Assembly (NCBI GenBank): GCA_950295325.1 | Contig: OX485803.1 | Location: forward strand, 1,488,001-1,552,000 | Reading direction: 5' to 3' | Source: Polytrichum commune | Taxonomy: Eukaryota > Streptophyta > Polytrichopsida > Polytrichales > Polytrichaceae | Length of the DNA stretch: 64,000 bases | Shown: positions 60,808 through 64,000 of the stretch, piece after piece | Layout of the letters: each line of letters begins with the position of its first letter | How positions within the stretch are numbered: the first letter of the stretch is position 1 | The notes under the pieces: generated by a model | What the model was told of the DNA's origin: nothing | Seen by the model: only the letters and a program-made list of their open reading frames with translations | Database searches by the model: none | Made by a program: the position numbers and the translations under genes

Positions 60808-61862
60808 TAAAGCATGTGGGTGTTATTTGGTAATCTTTCTTCATTGGACCTTTTATTTGATTGTATGTGGTTTGGTGAGGTCTAAAGAACAAACACCATA
60901 AAGACACATGTTGAAAAGAGATTTGACAATTTCTTCAATGTACAAAGTAATCCACACTCAATGAACACAACTGAAAGGATCTAAGGTAGATGAGGCTAAT
61001 GTGGACATCTTCAGCTTTGTGGAATCATCGAGCCGATGAATTCGAGCATTAGAAGCTCGAGCAAGTTAGAAATTGTGAATCAAGATCAAAAAATTTGAAA
61101 TATTTGAAATCTAAGTTGAGGAAGGTGTTGATCTAAGCTCTAAAATCAAAGATTCTCTATTTTTCAATTTGGTGTGAGAGGGAGGAACTCTTTTAGCATT
61201 TGATGTTGTGTAAGTGGACGCATCATTAACATAATTTATATGGGTCATTTGCCAATGAAAACCAAGTTTAATGCCAATATTGGTTGTGTCATGCCTCTAA
61301 AGTGGTCACGTGTAAGATAAAATGTTGCCAAATTGGCTTTTCATTATAGAATACCTACAACAAGTTGGTCGACATCTCATAGCCACATGCCACCTCCTAG
61401 TTTGCTCAAGTTGCCGCCTCCTAATTTGCCCACCTCGCCCACAAAAATCAAGTGTGTAACAGCTTGGTGGATAGCACTCCTGAGGATGGAGGATCATGGT
61501 GGGTGTACTTTGAGTTATGTGAAGGTGACTAACCCAAATGCCATCATGGTGGCGGGTAAATCACCGTGTATTACTCACCCACCGAACTAGAGTGATTGTA
61601 CTGCCGATTAGGAGCCAAAAATAGGTCTCTGATCAAGAAAACTAACCAAATTAGCCTCATCTACCTATTGTATTCAAATAGAAATCAACAAACATGCACT
61701 TCTAATAACCATAACTACATGAAGGGAGGTATGAGTTTCAATCTATTTTTTTTGTTGATGCTTCATCGTAGATTTTACACAACACAAGTTTTTGTCTTGC
61801 AAACATTATCAGTAGAAGTTGAAGAAGATGAAAAGCGAACCGAATAATACCCACACACCTTA
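60808..61862. mobile_element. MITE-like TIR element, family B, copy 3, interrupted by family A copy 2
   Basis: The outer ends TAAAGCATGTGGGTGTTATT and (inverted) AACCGAATAATACCCACACA match copies 1 and 2. Removing the 683 bp family A copy at 60984-61666 leaves about 372 bp, the normal length of family B, and the two halves align with copy 1 around GGCAAGATTGTGTATTTGG. Confidence 0.85.
60984..61666. mobile_element. Non-autonomous TIR element, family A, copy 2 (683 bp), nested in family B
   Basis: The ends are AGGTAGATGAGGCTAAT and its exact inverse ATTAGCCTCATCTACCT. It is the same length as copy 1 at 2530-3212. It sits inside family B copy 3, so it is the younger insertion. Confidence 0.85.
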
Positions 61863-64000
61863 ATGAGGGGATAAGGTAAGTGGATTTGGTGGCTGCTTGT
61901 CATTGCTCATATAAGGTATGCTAAACTCAGTTCCTTAGCTTAAACCCAAGTTTCTGTATTGATAGCATGTCTTAATTATGATCAAACTTGGGACAGGTTG
62001 CAAGTGCACTTCATTATGTGATACCATGGAAACATTGAGGAATATCTGAGAACTACACGTTGCATGGGACCCAGATCACATGCAGTTCCTGTTACGGATG
62101 GTGCACATACCACTAAACTACAATGTGCATGTCGAGGTATAGTATATATATGAGGGGCTTCCAAAGCTCCCTTACCTCGGACATTCTAATACCTTTCCAA
62201 TGAAACCGTTAGAATGGCAAGAGGATCTTTTAGACGACAACAAAACAACAACTTTGCATGTCGGCCAAAAGATGATGCAGGGTCAAACCCACAATGACTC
62301 CGGGAAATTTGACGATCGGCTGCTAATTCCACTTAATTTAGTTTTATTGACTGCACCACTTCCATAGATCGGATCAAGCATGATGGGGAAATTAGTTCGG
62401 CACATTCGTTTCTATTACTTTTAAAGTAGATGATATATTCAGTGTTCCTAGTGCTACTTCCTGCACGCCGTTGAGGCTACCCATCAATATGTGATGCGCA
62501 TCATTGAGATTACTTAATAGTTGCATCTGAGATCATGATCCTAAGATCCCAAATTCTTGGAGGTTATGATATTGCAATTTGGTCGAATAATCCTTATGAT
62601 TGAAACCAACCCAGTGGCATCACTTCAATGAGCTGCAAATCTCACTTGATTGGTAATTCATCACATTCTTAACTCAACAGAATTAAACATAATGCAAGTC
62701 GGGATTAGATTATGATAAGGTGCATCTTGAATGAATGAATCCATTCCATTCCCACCGCCGTCGCACGATTACATCGGGTGGTGTGTGCCCTAATTTTGTC
62801 CTGCTTGGGAGCTAGCATCAAGGCCCGTGCAACACCCCTGACCAGTGGTACTAGTACCAGTACTAGCACTGCACCACCCACGACATGCAGCGCCTGCGGG
62901 TTGAATGGAGTGAACGAGTCAAAATTGAAGGCTGCTCGTCGTTAGGGTTGAGAGCTTCTACATGATCTTATAGAAACCCGAAAGCTGTTTCAATGGATGC
63001 ATCACCAGCAAGATTAATTAGCTCTTGCGCCCTTTTCCTGTATATGGTCCAATTAATCGTGCCAGCAGCCATGTGAAGGGAAGGCTGTCCCCTAGCCTGC
63101 TGCCGCTTCTGTATGGCTGCCCCAGCCTTCAAGAAAAAAAACAAGAAAAACAAAAAATCACCATCCCCAAAGAGCATCATTCACGCAGCTGGACCAGTGT
63201 CAGGGATATCTCCATTTCCATTTTGAAAATGACAACACCTCTACAGTCACTGGCACGGCGGCCTCAAAAGGAGAAGATATATTACTTGTTTTGCGCCATT
63301 CAATGTTTTGTTTCTTCCATTTGTTGTAAGTACTTACTTAATCGCCCTGCCCTATGACAATAGTAGCTCTATGTGTACGTTAACACACGCATGCGTCAAA
63401 AGTTAACTTGAAAAGTGGCCTCGAGTGCGGTTTCTTATGCCAACAAGCTTATCCTCATCTAGAGCAAACAAGTCGGCAGTAACTTAACAAAGGTGTAGGA
63501 GGGAGTTGGATACCTCTTGACGATGCTCGATCATTAAGTTGGGCCATTTGATTATTTTAATCTGGGTGGGTATTCATGTGCTGGGATCATCATCATCTCA
63601 TTGTACATGAATACGTGTAAATTATAAGTACACATATGACATTTGGTATGATTATACATTAATTACTGGCTTCATATTCACAGCTCGATCCAGCCTGTTG
63701 ACAAATTCGTTTGACTACTTATTTATGACGCAGCAGGTGGTCCAATGTTGTTGAAATCAAGGTGACCTGGCCGCAAATCTCAGTAGCCATGTCAAGTCGT
63801 GGGATGTTGCTGCTGGCAATTCCTTACGGACATGTGTGTTCTTTGCAGTATGAATTGTCTCAGCAGCTGCAGCCAGCCATTAATGGCAGCTCTTGGGCAA
63901 TGGTGATCAGTAAAGCCATCCGTATTTTGACCATGGGTCATGTGTGTCCAACCCATTTCCTGTCCACTCTGAGCTTCTTGAACCCTAAAACTCCACATGC
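61863..64000. other. No recognisable gene
   Basis: Composition is somewhat less AT-rich around 62750-63150, but no frame with a known motif or a credible exon chain was found on either strand. Confidence 0.45.

Overview
The window is nuclear DNA from a land plant with a large, repeat-rich genome. It holds one intact multi-exon host gene in 64 kb, a plant-type cullin-1 fragment, plant-type LINEs, and stacked DNA transposons. The elements suggest a seed-free plant such as a fern or lycophyte, but that is inference and no species can be named.

Layout. 1-6774: old repeats, including two small inverted-repeat elements. 6775-17147 (minus): a complete RIC1-like gene. I could place 25 exons, all with GT-AG borders and all in phase, giving 1141 codons plus stop. 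17.2-21.6 kb: AT-rich DNA with no recognisable gene. 21641-27523: one terminal-inverted-repeat (TIR) element of family D. It was hit by a 4.16 kb pogo-like transposon (TA target duplication) that carries a cullin-1 fragment, and separately by a 974 bp solo LTR (5 bp target duplication). 28.0-47.0 kb: a LINE on the minus strand, split by a 13.85 kb Mutator-like element (MULE) at 32737-46588 with a perfect 10 bp target duplication. 47-64 kb: decayed LINE pieces and further small TIR elements, one nested in another.

The most interesting object is the giant MULE. Besides its transposase (plus strand, C-terminal SWIM zinc finger) it carries an intact 10-exon gene (minus strand) for a 1135-residue protein. 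I read that protein as a ParB-like domain joined to a beta-class amino-methyltransferase-like domain, an architecture familiar from phage and bacteria. The element also has a small basic/acidic protein gene, a small Cys/His ORF behind a TATA box, a 450 bp foldback hairpin and a 168 bp tandem triplication. The catalytic motifs of the methyltransferase-like part are diverged (DAPE where DPPY is expected; SPSTG in motif I). It may therefore bind DNA or the cofactor without classical catalysis. A plausible but untested role is element-encoded control of DNA modification or of transposase binding at the element ends.
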